Origin: Desulfobacterales bacterium
GTDB taxonomy: Bacteria > Desulfobacterota > Desulfobacteria > Desulfobacterales > JASFBJ01
DNA: 10,085 nucleotides
Direction: 5' to 3'
Assembly (NCBI GenBank): GCA_030149585.1
Contig: JASFBJ010000120.1
Coordinates: 1-10,085, forward strand
The notes under the pieces: generated by a model
What the model saw: the letters and a program-made list of their open reading frames with translations, nothing else
Database searches by the model: none
Told to the model about the DNA's origin: nothing
Translations under genes and position numbers: made by a program
In this document: in pieces, positions 1-8,356 of the stretch
How the letters are laid out: each line of letters starts with the position of its first letter
Position numbering within the stretch: the first letter of the stretch is position 1

Positions 1-1
1 T

Positions 2-3000
2 AGAGCTTTAAAAAAAGCTTATCAGGCTGCGGGGTGGTCGCCCTGGGATGTTGATTATGTTGAATGCCACGGGGCAGGCACTCCCAGGGGAGATAAGACC
101 GAGCTTGAAACTTTAAAAAAATTTTGGAAAAAAAATCGTCCTAAAGAGCCTGAAAAGCAAAAAAAATGCGCTATTGGTTCAGTTAAGTCAAATATCGGTC
201 ATCTCTTAACCGGAGCTGGTGCAGCAGGAATGATCAAGACATTACTGGCAATAACCCATAAAACCTTTCCGCCCTCACTTAATTTTTCTAAACCCGGAAA
301 AAACAGCCCTCTAAATCAAAGTCCTTTTAAAGTCCAAACCCTTTCCCTTGGTTGGCCTCGTAGAGCTCCTGAAATTGCCAGACGCGCCGGTGTAAGCGCA
401 TTTGGTTTTGGCGGAATTAACGCCCATATTTTATTTGAAGAAAGGAAAGCTGAAAAAAGCCCTGAGCTGAAAAAGCAAACCATCCAGGTCAAAGAGCTAA
501 AAGCAAATAAAAGCCGAACACCAGCCAATTCCCCCATTGCAATAGTCGGGATGGGAACCTGCTTTGGATCAATTGATACTTTAAAACAATTTCAGGAACT
601 GGTTTTTAAAGGCCGTAGTATCATTGGGCAAAGGCCAGCCGGCCGCTGGAAAGGAGCTGATCTTGAGGCACAATCTTTATTAAATGACAGGGCCGCTTAT
701 GGCGGATATATGTCAGAGCTCAAAATCCCGCTTATGAAATTTCATATTCCGCCAAACGAGATACCGAGTATTTTGCCTCAGCAGTTGCTGATGCTGAATG
801 TTTCAGCCAATGCCATGCAGGATGCCGGTCTTGCCCTAAGAAAAGAACGCTCAAACATGGGCGTTATTATAGGTATGGAATTTGACTTTGAGGCTACAAA
901 TTTTCATCTGCGCTGGAGTCTGCCGGCAATGGCAGCCAGGTGGAATGAAATATACAAACTTGAGCTTGATCAAAAAGATCTGAACTCCTGGGTAAAAACC
1001 CTTAAAGATCAGGCAGGCCCGCCCCTTAATTCCGAGCGAACCTTAGGGGCTTTGGGCGGAATTGTCGCCAGCCGCATTGCCAGAGAATTTCGTTTAGGTG
1101 GCCCAGGTTATGTGGTTTCCGATATGGCGACATCCGGGATAAGAGCTCTTGAGATAGCGGTAAGATCTTTACAACAATCTGAAACCGATCTAATGCTGGT
1201 CGGTGCTGTGGATCTTTTCGGGGATGTTCGCAATATTATTATTCACGATTTTATTAATCCTTTTTCCAGTCAATCACGGATTCATCCCTTTGATAAAAAC
1301 AGCGATGGGACCTTGCCTGGAGAAGGTGCTGTGGCACTGGTATTAAAACGACTTGAAAGTGCTATTAACGATCATGACAGGATTTACAGCATAATAAAAG
1401 GAGTTGGCCAGGCTGGTGGTGGAGATTGTCAAAAAGGCATTATATCAGAAAACACCTATCAAAATTCTATTAAAAATTGTTTTCAGGATGCCTGTATCGA
1501 GCCTGATTCAATCAGTTTTATGGAAACCCATGGCAGTGCATCAGCAAAAGAAGATCAGGTGGAAGCCCTGGCTTTAACAGGTTTTTTTAGCAAAGATTCT
1601 GAAAATATTAAACAAAGGTGCGCAATTGGTTCATTAAAACCCAATATCGGCTTTCCAGGCGCAGCTTCAGGTCTGGCATCTGTTGCTAAAACAAGTTTAT
1701 GCCTCTATCAGGAAATCATTCCGCCCATAGCCCATTTTTCAGGGTCTGATTTGAAATACTGGAAAAACAGCTCCTTTTATTTTCCAAAAGAGGCTCACCC
1801 ATGGGTCAAAGAAAAAACAGATATACCATTTAGAGCATGTGTGGCATCAATGAGTGAAAATGGTACCTGCGCGCATCTTGTTTTGGAAGGATTTGAATAT
1901 CCAGTTAAAAACGATATTCCTGAAAAAGTTATTTTAGAAAAAAATGAAGAAAATAATATAATAACCATTCCCATCGGAGGCGCCCTGCCATGCCCTGTTT
2001 TACATGAAAGGCCTCCTGAAAAAATAATTCCAGTTGATAATAATTATGTTAAACTAAAAAATATATCCACAATTATGGAACCTTTTCACGAAAGCATTCA
2101 AGGTCTGACAAAAAACATCAAAGAAACATCTGCTGCCCATGATCAATTTCTGGACTTTGCCAATATGATGACCAAAGCCTATGCTGATACTTTTGATTTG
2201 CAAACCAGCCTGCTTGGCCAAAAGGAACCTGAAAAAACTGCCAAAACAGCATTTTCCCGTAAGATGTGCCTTGAATTCGCCACAGGCTCTCTGGCCAGGG
2301 TACTGGGGCCGGAGTTTGAAATAGTGGATTCATATCCAGTCAGGGTGCGTTTGCCGGATGAGCCACTGATGCTGGTAGATCGAATAATTGAAATCAGCGG
2401 TGAAAAAGGCTCTCTTGGTTCCGGCCAAATCATAACTGAACACGATGTCAGGTCTGGAGCCTGGTATCTGGATGGAGACCGGGCACCTGTTTGTATATCT
2501 GTTGAAGCTGGCCAGGCTGATCTTTTTCTCTGCTCCTATTTAGGAATCGACCTTGCTGTAAAAGGCCAGCGCACTTACCGTCTTTTGGACGCTGAAATAA
2601 AATTCCACCGAGAATTGCCAAGACCTGGTGAAACCATCCACTATAAAATTAATATTGATAAATTTATAAAACAGGATGATACTTATTTGTTCTTCTTTAG
2701 ATTCTCCGGATTTATTAATGATAGGCTGCTAATCACAATGACTAATGGTTGCGCCGGATTTTTTACTGACCAGGAGATAATAAATTCCGGTGGAATCATC
2801 AGGAAAACAGAAAAAGAGAAAAAAACGACACAAAGGCCTGATTGGAAAGCCTTTGTCCCGCTATCTTCAGAAAGCTACGATGAAAAAGCTCTGGATTACT
2901 TAAGAAAAGGCGATCTTGCAGCATGCTTTGGCCCTGATTTTAAGGGCATTGAATTAGCCGACAACCTGAAGTTGCCTGGAAAAAGGATGAAACTGATTGA

Positions 3001-4657
3001 TCGAATCCTGGATTTTAAGCCTGATGGCGGCCAATTTGGTCTGGGAATGATACGGGCTGAAGCTGATATTGATCCAAAAGCCTGGTTTTTAACATGCCAT
3101 TTTGTAGATGATATGGTTATGCCGGGCACCTTGATGTATGAGTGCTGCGCACATACTTTAAGAGTTTTTCTCCTGAGAATCGGATGGGTTACAGACAAAC
3201 CAGATGTTGCCTGTGAACCTCTTATCGGAATTAACAGTATTTTAAAATGCCGTGGCCCTGTGACTTCTTTAACAAATAAAGTTGTCTATGAACTTGAAAT
3301 CAAGGAAATCGGTTATAATCCTGAACCTTATGCAATTGCAGATGCCCATATGTATGCTGACGGACAATATATTGTATTATTTGAAGATATGTCACTTTGC
3401 ATAAAAGGCATTACGCAATCTGAGATTGAAGCTGTCTGGCAAAAGCAAAACCGTCTGCCCAAGCAAAAAACCGGACCAAAAAAAGGGCAAATAAAAAAAG
3501 AACCAATCCTGTTTAATCAGGATAAAATTCTGGCCTTTGCAACTGGCAAGCCTTCCAAAGCTTTTGGTAAACCTTATAAGGTGTTTGATCAAGAGCGAAA
3601 AATCGCCAGATTACCGGGGCCGCCATATTGTTTTATGGATCAAATTATAGATATTCAACCTGAAGCCTGGCAGCTAAAACCAGGGGGCTGGGTCACAGCA
3701 ATATATGATATTCCTCCCAATGCATGGTATTTCAAGGCTGATTATAATTGCGCCATGCCATTTTGTATTCTTCTGGAAACAGCATTACAGCCCTGCGGCT
3801 GGCTGGCTGCCTATCTTGGATCTGCTCTGAAAAGCGATCAGGATCTTAAATTCAGAAATCTGGGGGGAAATGCAACCCTGCATGCTGAAATCTTACAGGA
3901 TGCAGGTGCTTTGACTATGCGAACCAGGCTGATAAGTGTATCAAAGGCTGCTGATATGATAATAGAACATTTTGATTTTGAAGTGTCGCAGAATCAAAAA
4001 AAAATCTACACCGGTAAAACAAATTTTGGCTTTTTCACAAAAAAAGCTCTATCACAACAAAGAGGAATTATCGAAAACAGCAAATCTCTCTTTAATAATT
4101 CTGAGAATAAAAAAACTTCTCAACAAAATATTATTCTAAAAGATACTCCCCCTCTTTGGCCAAATGATCAATCGTCTGAAGATTCGTCAAAAATGAATAT
4201 ATTGGCATTGCCCTCCAAAGCTTTAAAAATGATAGACCTAATTGAAATCTATGATCCTTTTGGAGGGCCAAATAAATCAGGATATATTAAAGGCATCAAA
4301 CTGGTTGATCCATCTGAGTGGTTTTTTAAAGCACATTTTTATCAGGATCCTGTTTGCCCTGGGTCTTTAGGTATTGAATCTTTTATTCAACTGCTTAAAT
4401 ATATGGCCAAAGAGCGCTGGGGCAATCATCTTGCGAATAAACGTTTTGCCCTGTTGACCCCGCAGCAGCATACCTGGGTTTATCGCGGTCAGATTACACC
4501 GGATAATGCAAAAATAGAGGTTGAGGCAGTTGTAACCCGGATAGATGAGACGCCAAAACCAGCTATTTACGCAAATGGATTTTTAAAAGTAGATGGACTG
4601 CTTATATATAAAATGGAAAATTTTGCTATTTGTTTAAAGGATTATGCTATATTCTAA
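2..4657 (+). CDS. pfaC: PfaC-type PUFA/secondary-lipid synthase subunit (KS-CLF-DH-DH), 5' end outside the window
   Basis: This is the C-terminal 1551 residues of an iterative type I polyunsaturated fatty acid synthase subunit; the frame is open to the left edge. Residues 1-145 end a ketosynthase: catalytic His23 (ECHGAGT), His67 (KSNIGH) and the closing VSAFGFGGINAH. Residues ~177-629 are a second ketosynthase fold in which the usual DAACASS Cys motif reads DMATSG (Thr377) and the second His is Phe551 (KPNIGF); His510 remains. This is a chain-length-factor-like domain. Residues ~755-1136 and ~1173-1551 are two FabA-like double hotdogs. The first half of each lacks the active His. The second halves keep CHFVDDMVMPG (His1033, Glu1047) and AHFYQDPVCPG (His1445, Glu1459). 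A Lys/Gln-rich linker (~1137-1172) separates them. The order KS-CLF-DH-DH matches PfaC, normally about 2000 residues, so a few hundred N-terminal residues are missing. The protein is expected to be cytosolic, within the Pfa complex. The fatty acid made cannot be read from the sequence. Confidence 0.92.
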   Translation, partial: RALKKAYQAAGWSPWDVDYVECHGAGTPRGDKTELETLKKFWKKNRPKEPEKQKKCAIGSVKSNIGHLLTGAGAAGMIKTLLAITHKTFPPSLNFSKPGKNSPLNQSPFKVQTLSLGWPRRAPEIARRAGVSAFGFGGINAHILFEERKAEKSPELKKQTIQVKELKANKSRTPANSPIAIVGMGTCFGSIDTLKQFQELVFKGRSIIGQRPAGRWKGADLEAQSLLNDRAAYGGYMSELKIPLMKFHIPPNEIPSILPQQLLMLNVSANAMQDAGLALRKERSNMGVIIGMEFDFEATNFHLRWSLPAMAARWNEIYKLELDQKDLNSWVKTLKDQAGPPLNSERTLGALGGIVASRIAREFRLGGPGYVVSDMATSGIRALEIAVRSLQQSETDLMLVGAVDLFGDVRNIIIHDFINPFSSQSRIHPFDKNSDGTLPGEGAVALVLKRLESAINDHDRIYSIIKGVGQAGGGDCQKGIISENTYQNSIKNCFQDACIEPDSISFMETHGSASAKEDQVEALALTGFFSKDSENIKQRCAIGSLKPNIGFPGAASGLASVAKTSLCLYQEIIPPIAHFSGSDLKYWKNSSFYFPKEAHPWVKEKTDIPFRACVASMSENGTCAHLVLEGFEYPVKNDIPEKVILEKNEENNIITIPIGGALPCPVLHERPPEKIIPVDNNYVKLKNISTIMEPFHESIQGLTKNIKETSAAHDQFLDFANMMTKAYADTFDLQTSLLGQKEPEKTAKTAFSRKMCLEFATGSLARVLGPEFEIVDSYPVRVRLPDEPLMLVDRIIEISGEKGSLGSGQIITEHDVRSGAWYLDGDRAPVCISVEAGQADLFLCSYLGIDLAVKGQRTYRLLDAEIKFHRELPRPGETIHYKINIDKFIKQDDTYLFFFRFSGFINDRLLITMTNGCAGFFTDQEIINSGGIIRKTEKEKKTTQRPDWKAFVPLSSESYDEKALDYLRKGDLAACFGPDFKGIELADNLKLPGKRMKLIDRILDFKPDGGQFGLGMIRAEADIDPKAWFLTCHFVDDMVMPGTLMYECCAHTLRVFLLRIGWVTDKPDVACEPLIGINSILKCRGPVTSLTNKVVYELEIKEIGYNPEPYAIADAHMYADGQYIVLFEDMSLCIKGITQSEIEAVWQKQNRLPKQKTGPKKGQIKKEPILFNQDKILAFATGKPSKAFGKPYKVFDQERKIARLPGPPYCFMDQIIDIQPEAWQLKPGGWVTAIYDIPPNAWYFKADYNCAMPFCILLETALQPCGWLAAYLGSALKSDQDLKFRNLGGNATLHAEILQDAGALTMRTRLISVSKAADMIIEHFDFEVSQNQKKIYTGKTNFGFFTKKALSQQRGIIENSKSLFNNSENKKTSQQNIILKDTPPLWPNDQSSEDSSKMNILALPSKALKMIDLIEIYDPFGGPNKSGYIKGIKLVDPSEWFFKAHFYQDPVCPGSLGIESFIQLLKYMAKERWGNHLANKRFALLTPQQHTWVYRGQITPDNAKIEVEAVVTRIDETPKPAIYANGFLKVDGLLIYKMENFAICLKDYAIF
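4636..4641 (+). promoter_or_regulatory. Ribosome binding site of oleA inside the pfaC coding region
   Basis: AAAGGA lies just upstream of the oleA ATG at 4644, within the last codons of pfaC. The spacing of 2 bases is short for a Shine-Dalgarno site. Initiation may therefore depend partly on ribosomes terminating at the pfaC stop (4655-4657), which lies just after the oleA start. This start is supported because the protein then begins MLYSKVYLDSLGYELPP, matching the usual OleA N-terminus. Confidence 0.45.
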
Positions 4658-5684
4658 AGTATATTTAGACTCTCTTGGTTATGAACTGCCTCCTGATCTT
4701 GTGACCTCATATGATCTGGAAAGGCAACTGGCACCAGTATATAAGGCACTGCATCTGCAAGATGGCCAACTCGAAGCTCTGACAGGAATCAGGCAGCGCA
4801 GATTCTGGGAGCCTGGATTTCCAATGTGGGAAGGCGCCCTTAGAGCTGCCCAAAAAGCTCTGGAAGAAAGTTCAATCCCAAAATCATCCATTGGAATGCT
4901 CATTTATGGCGGTGTCTGCCGTGATAACCTTGAACCAGCCACTGCCTGTGCCATAGCAGATGGCCTTGGGTTATCCAATCATGCTATTATTTATGATATA
5001 TCAAATGCTTGCATTGGAATCATTAATGGAATGGTTCAAATCGCCAACGCCATTGAGCTTGGTCAAATTCAAGCCGGCCTGGTGGTCGCCTGCGAATCCT
5101 CGCGTCAAATCGTGGATCTTACCATTGAAAGGCTTTTGGATGCCAAGGATATGTTGCTGTTTAAAGAGACTATTGCCACCCTGACCGGTGGTTCAGGTGC
5201 TGCGGCTGTTCTTTTAACATCTGAAAAACTTGCTGCAAGGGGTCATCAATTACTTGGCGGAGCTATAAAAAATGCAGTATCACATCATAAATTATGTACC
5301 TGGGGCCCGGATACCGGAATTCCAGCCACTCGTCCTCACATTATGAAAACTGACTCCGTTGGTGTTTTGCAAAACGGAGTTCCACTTGGAGTTGAAACAT
5401 TTAAGGAATTAAAAAAGACCCTGGGCTGGTCAAATTCAATGCCTGATAAAATTATTTGTCATCAGGTTGGAGCCACTCATCAGGAGACAATTTTAAAAGG
5501 CATCGGGGTTCCAATTGAAAAAGATTTCAGCACCTATAAATTTTTAGGCAATATTGGAACAGTCTCTTTGCCCCTGACTGCTGCAATCGCCTTTGAGCGT
5601 GGTTTTCTGGCCAAAGACGACCTTGTTGGTTTTTTAGGGATAGGCAGCGGCCTGAACTGTCTAATGCTGGGGCTGAAATGGTAA
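4644..5684 (+). CDS. oleA: OleA, thiolase-family acyl-CoA head-to-head condensing enzyme
   Basis: OleA performs a non-decarboxylative Claisen condensation of two fatty acyl thioesters to give a 2-alkyl-3-ketoalkanoate, the first committed step of long-chain olefin synthesis. The 346-residue length is typical. The thiolase-fold catalytic set is visible: Cys123 in SNACIGIINGM, His273 in ICHQVGATHQ and Asn303 in LGNIGTVSLP. Glu97 in DNLEPATA aligns with the glutamate from the partner subunit (Glu117 in Xanthomonas OleA), which distinguishes OleA from FabH. The C-terminus GIGSGLNCLMLGLKW also resembles known OleA proteins. The gene starts 14 bases inside the end of pfaC and overlaps oleB by 7 bases, so it is very likely co-translated with both. 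A FabH-type 3-oxoacyl-ACP synthase III would be the generic alternative label, but the Glu, the C-terminus and the following oleBCD genes argue for OleA. Acyl chain preference is unknown; the neighbour suggests polyunsaturated chains (inference). Confidence 0.94.
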   Translation: MLYSKVYLDSLGYELPPDLVTSYDLERQLAPVYKALHLQDGQLEALTGIRQRRFWEPGFPMWEGALRAAQKALEESSIPKSSIGMLIYGGVCRDNLEPATACAIADGLGLSNHAIIYDISNACIGIINGMVQIANAIELGQIQAGLVVACESSRQIVDLTIERLLDAKDMLLFKETIATLTGGSGAAAVLLTSEKLAARGHQLLGGAIKNAVSHHKLCTWGPDTGIPATRPHIMKTDSVGVLQNGVPLGVETFKELKKTLGWSNSMPDKIICHQVGATHQETILKGIGVPIEKDFSTYKFLGNIGTVSLPLTAAIAFERGFLAKDDLVGFLGIGSGLNCLMLGLKW

Positions 5685-6604
5685 ACAGCTCAAAATTATT
5701 ATATTCAAAACCAGTTAGCACCGCATCTTTTAGAGATCTTTACCCTTTCCGATCCAACTTTATGGATTTACGGGGAATGCCCTATCATTATCTGGATGAA
5801 GGTCAGGGAGATCCAGTGGTTATGGTGCACGGCAACCCGACCTGGTCTTTTTATTATCGAAACCTGGTTATTTCGTTAAAAGAAAATTATCGAACCATTG
5901 TGCCGGATCATTTTGGTTGCGGGTTATCTGCCAAACCAGATGAGAACCAATATGGATTTACCCTTAAAGACCGAGTGCAGGATCTAACACAATTTTTAGA
6001 TCAATTAAATATCCAAAAAAAAATAACACTTATTTTGCATGACTGGGGTGGAATGATCGGCCTTGCCTGTGCACTTGAAAATTTAAAGCAAATTAAACAA
6101 ATTATTTTAATGAATACCGCAGGTTTTTTTCCGCCTCAAGGCCGAAAAATACCTCTTCGCCTGCGGGTGATAAGAGATTTAAAGCCTTTTGCAAATTTTT
6201 GCGTCTTGCGATTAAATCTTTTTGCCAGAGCAGCCCTTTTAATGGCGCCGCACAACTCTCTTTCCAGAAAGGTTAAATGCGGACTTATAGCCCCCTATAA
6301 TGCGCCTTTAAACCGTTTGGCAACTTTAAAATTTGTGCAGGATATTCCTCTTATCGCGTCTGATCCCAGTTATGCCCTGGTTACCAAGGTGGATAAAAAC
6401 CTGTATCGCTTAACAGATATTCCTTTTTTGTTTTTATGGGGCAAACATGATTTTGTTTTTTCCATGCCCTATTTCAATGAGTGGCAAAAACGCTTTCCAA
6501 AAGCCCAGTTTCATCTTTTCAATAATGCCGGTCATTATGTTTTGGAAGATGTGCCAGATCAGATCATTTTTCTGATTAAAAAATTTTTGAAAAATAAAGC
6601 ATAA
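5678..6604 (+). CDS. oleB: OleB, alpha/beta-hydrolase beta-lactone decarboxylase
   Basis: OleB removes CO2 from the cis-beta-lactone made by OleC, giving the final internal olefin. The 308-residue protein has a haloalkane-dehalogenase-like alpha/beta-hydrolase fold: oxyanion region HGNPTWSF (51-58), nucleophile Asp122 in LILHDWGGMIGL, likely acid Asp258 in LWGKHDFVF and catalytic His286 in NNAGHYVLED. An Asp nucleophile followed by Trp is shared by OleB and haloalkane dehalogenases. The position between oleA and oleC decides for OleB. The ATG overlaps the last codons of oleA (stop 5682-5684), with a GGGG run (5669-5672) five bases upstream as a plausible ribosome site. In several other bacteria OleB and OleC are a single fused protein; here they are separate genes. 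No signal peptide is evident. The stop codon lies inside a long inverted repeat that continues into the gap before oleC. Confidence 0.9.
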   Translation: MVNSSKLLYSKPVSTASFRDLYPFRSNFMDLRGMPYHYLDEGQGDPVVMVHGNPTWSFYYRNLVISLKENYRTIVPDHFGCGLSAKPDENQYGFTLKDRVQDLTQFLDQLNIQKKITLILHDWGGMIGLACALENLKQIKQIILMNTAGFFPPQGRKIPLRLRVIRDLKPFANFCVLRLNLFARAALLMAPHNSLSRKVKCGLIAPYNAPLNRLATLKFVQDIPLIASDPSYALVTKVDKNLYRLTDIPFLFLWGKHDFVFSMPYFNEWQKRFPKAQFHLFNNAGHYVLEDVPDQIIFLIKKFLKNKA

Positions 6605-6635
6605 TTATTAATATATTGCATTAATAATTATGCTT
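6597..6635. repeat. Perfect 16-bp inverted repeat (AT-rich hairpin) spanning the oleB stop codon
   Basis: The left arm AAGCATAATTATTAAT (6597-6612) and right arm ATTAATAATTATGCTT (6620-6635) are exact reverse complements separated by 7 bases. The oleB stop codon (6602-6604) is within the left arm. The stem has only two G-C pairs and is not followed by a clean T tract, so it does not look like a normal intrinsic terminator. It may form an mRNA hairpin that affects decay, attenuation or read-through between oleAB and oleCD, or act as a DNA operator. Nothing in the sequence decides between these. Confidence 0.8.
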
Positions 6636-6676
6636 AACCTATTTATTTATTAAAAAATATCAGTTGAAATTTAATT
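6605..6676 (+). other. oleB-oleC intergenic gap without a clear ribosome binding site
   Basis: This 72-base, very AT-rich gap is the largest break in the gene string. It holds most of the 16-bp inverted repeat and then a TTTATTTATTAAAAAA tract. No convincing purine-rich Shine-Dalgarno sequence precedes the oleC ATG. A -10-like AT-rich tract could support an internal promoter, but no good -35 partner was seen. Confidence 0.5.
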
Positions 6677-8323
6677 ATGGCAAAAATAACCAATGTAGCC
6701 TTATATTTAAAAAATATGGCCAGGATTCAGCCCTATAAAAAAGCCGTAATCTGTCCGGTAAGCTATGATAAAAAAGGCAGGGTTACCTACACTCATTTTA
6801 CCTTCAGACAACTTGATCAAGAATCAGACTGCCTGGCAAACGGCCTTGAAAAAATCGGCATTACCCGCGGCATTCGAACAATTTTAATGGTCAAACCCTC
6901 TCTTGAGTTTTTCACCTTGATATTCGCGCTTTTTAAAGCAGGCGCCGTGCCTGTTGTGGTTGACCCTGGAATGGGTATTCGCCGTATGATTGCCTGCTTA
7001 AAAGAGAGCCGGTCAAAAGCTCTGATCGGAATTCCACCAGCCCATATTCTGCGTCTGATTTATCCAAAATTCTTTAAATCAGTTAATATTTTCGTTACTG
7101 TCGGCAAGCGCCTGTTCTGGAGGGGCCCGACTTTGGATCAGCTCATCTCGCGTCCATTTAAGCCCTATTCAATAGCTGATACCAGAGCTGATGAAACTGC
7201 TGCTCTCTTATTTACAACCGGCAGTACAGGCCCTGCCAAAGGTGTTATATATACACATGGTCATTTTGAAGCTCAAATTCGGCATCTTAAAGAACATTTT
7301 TCCATCCTGCCGGGCGAGGTTAATTTGCCCACCTTTCCCTTATTTGCCCTCTTTGATCCAGCCCTGGGTCGAACATCGGTCATTCCTGATATGAATCCCA
7401 CCCGGCCGGCCCATGTCAACCCAATAAAAATTATTGAAGCTATTAATAACCACGGCGTAGCTGAGCTTTTTGCATCTCCTGCCCTTTTGAACAGGGTTGG
7501 CCGATATGGGAAAAAAAATAATATCAGGCTGCCCTCTCTCAAGCGGGTCATATCTTCCGGCGCACCTGTTTCACCTGATAATATTGAACGTTTTGCCTCT
7601 CTTTTGGGGCCGGATACCCAAATCTATACAGGCTATGGCGCCACCGAGGCCATGCCCGTGGCTGTAATGGGCAGCAATGAAATTCTTGCTGAAACCAAAA
7701 AGCTGAGTGAAAGGGGATTTGGAGTCTGCATAGGCCGTTCACTGGATAAATTACAGGTGGCGATAATCAAAATCACTGATAATCCAATTGTGGAGTGGTC
7801 AGAAAATATTCTCGTTGCAAATGGCGATATTGGCGAAATAACGGTCAAGGGGGAACTGGTCACCAGACAATATTTTAATAATGCACGTGCAGACGCCCTT
7901 TCAAAAATCAAGGCTAAAAACAGTTTCTGGCATCGAATGGGAGATCTTGGCTGGAAGGATAAAAAAGGGCGTATCTGGTTTTGCGGCCGTAAAAATCATC
8001 GGGTAATCACCTCTGATAAAACCTTTTTCACCATACCCTGTGAAGCTGTTTTCAACAGCAATCCAAATGTCTTCAGGTCAGCTCTAGTTGGTGTTGGTGA
8101 AAAAGATAATAAGATACCTGTAATCTGTATTGAACTTGAACCTTTTGCAAAAAAGAAAAATAAGGCCCAAATAAAAAAAGAACTTTTATTACTGGCTCAA
8201 GACAGTCTCTTAACTGAATCTATTAAGCATATTTTTTTTCATAAAGCTTTTCCAGTGGATATTCGCCATAATTCAAAAATTTTCCGTGAAAAACTCGCAG
8301 TTTGGGCTGAAAAAAAATTATAA
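6677..8323 (+). CDS. oleC: OleC, ATP-dependent beta-lactone synthetase (AMP-binding family)
   Basis: OleC activates the beta-hydroxyacid made by OleD with ATP and closes it to a beta-lactone. The 548-residue protein is a full-length ANL-superfamily adenylating enzyme. The nucleotide loop LLFTTGSTGPAKG lies at 177-189, YTGYGATEAMPVAV at 317-330, the ribose-binding Asp423 in HRMGDLGWKD, Arg438 in FCGRKNHRV, and the C-terminal catalytic-type Lys534 in RHNSKIFREKL. The FPLFALFDPALG segment (220-231) and the following IPDMNPTRPA segment (236-245), together with YGATEAMPVA, are characteristic of OleC rather than ordinary fatty acyl-CoA ligases. The chosen ATG gives a normal N-terminus, although its ribosome site is weak. 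The gene sits between oleB and oleD, the usual companions with which OleC forms a complex in other bacteria. A generic acyl-CoA synthetase is the only alternative and the context makes it unlikely. Confidence 0.93.
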   Translation: MAKITNVALYLKNMARIQPYKKAVICPVSYDKKGRVTYTHFTFRQLDQESDCLANGLEKIGITRGIRTILMVKPSLEFFTLIFALFKAGAVPVVVDPGMGIRRMIACLKESRSKALIGIPPAHILRLIYPKFFKSVNIFVTVGKRLFWRGPTLDQLISRPFKPYSIADTRADETAALLFTTGSTGPAKGVIYTHGHFEAQIRHLKEHFSILPGEVNLPTFPLFALFDPALGRTSVIPDMNPTRPAHVNPIKIIEAINNHGVAELFASPALLNRVGRYGKKNNIRLPSLKRVISSGAPVSPDNIERFASLLGPDTQIYTGYGATEAMPVAVMGSNEILAETKKLSERGFGVCIGRSLDKLQVAIIKITDNPIVEWSENILVANGDIGEITVKGELVTRQYFNNARADALSKIKAKNSFWHRMGDLGWKDKKGRIWFCGRKNHRVITSDKTFFTIPCEAVFNSNPNVFRSALVGVGEKDNKIPVICIELEPFAKKKNKAQIKKELLLLAQDSLLTESIKHIFFHKAFPVDIRHNSKIFREKLAVWAEKKL

Positions 8324-8356
8324 TAAGGGATTTGTATTAAAAAATAATAAAAAAAG

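Noticed and set aside
2896..3198. 100-codon open frame on the minus strand inside pfaC
   Set aside because: It lies opposite the well-supported dehydratase domain, its product resembles no family I know, and it is explained as a shadow of the coding strand.
3996..4004. Run of nine A bases in pfaC as a phase-variation or frameshift site
   Set aside because: It encodes Lys codons in an AT-rich linker-like context with the frame intact; many shorter A runs occur throughout the window.
230..4657. Starting the first gene at the ATG at 230
   Set aside because: The frame is open to base 2 and encodes the conserved ketosynthase motifs ECHGAGT and KSNIGH before that ATG, so it is an internal Met in a gene cut by the window edge.
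4644..5684. FabH (3-oxoacyl-ACP synthase III) of primary fatty acid synthesis
   Set aside because: The OleA-specific Glu in LEPATA, the OleA-like ends of the protein and the oleBCD neighbours favour OleA.
5678..6604. Haloalkane dehalogenase
   Set aside because: The Asp-Trp nucleophile motif fits this family, but OleB proteins share it and the gene sits between oleA and oleC.
6597..6635. Rho-independent terminator
   Set aside because: The stem is almost entirely A-T and no run of T follows the right arm.
7273..7551. 92-codon minus-strand open frame inside oleC
   Set aside because: It lies opposite the conserved OleC core and shows no protein-family features.
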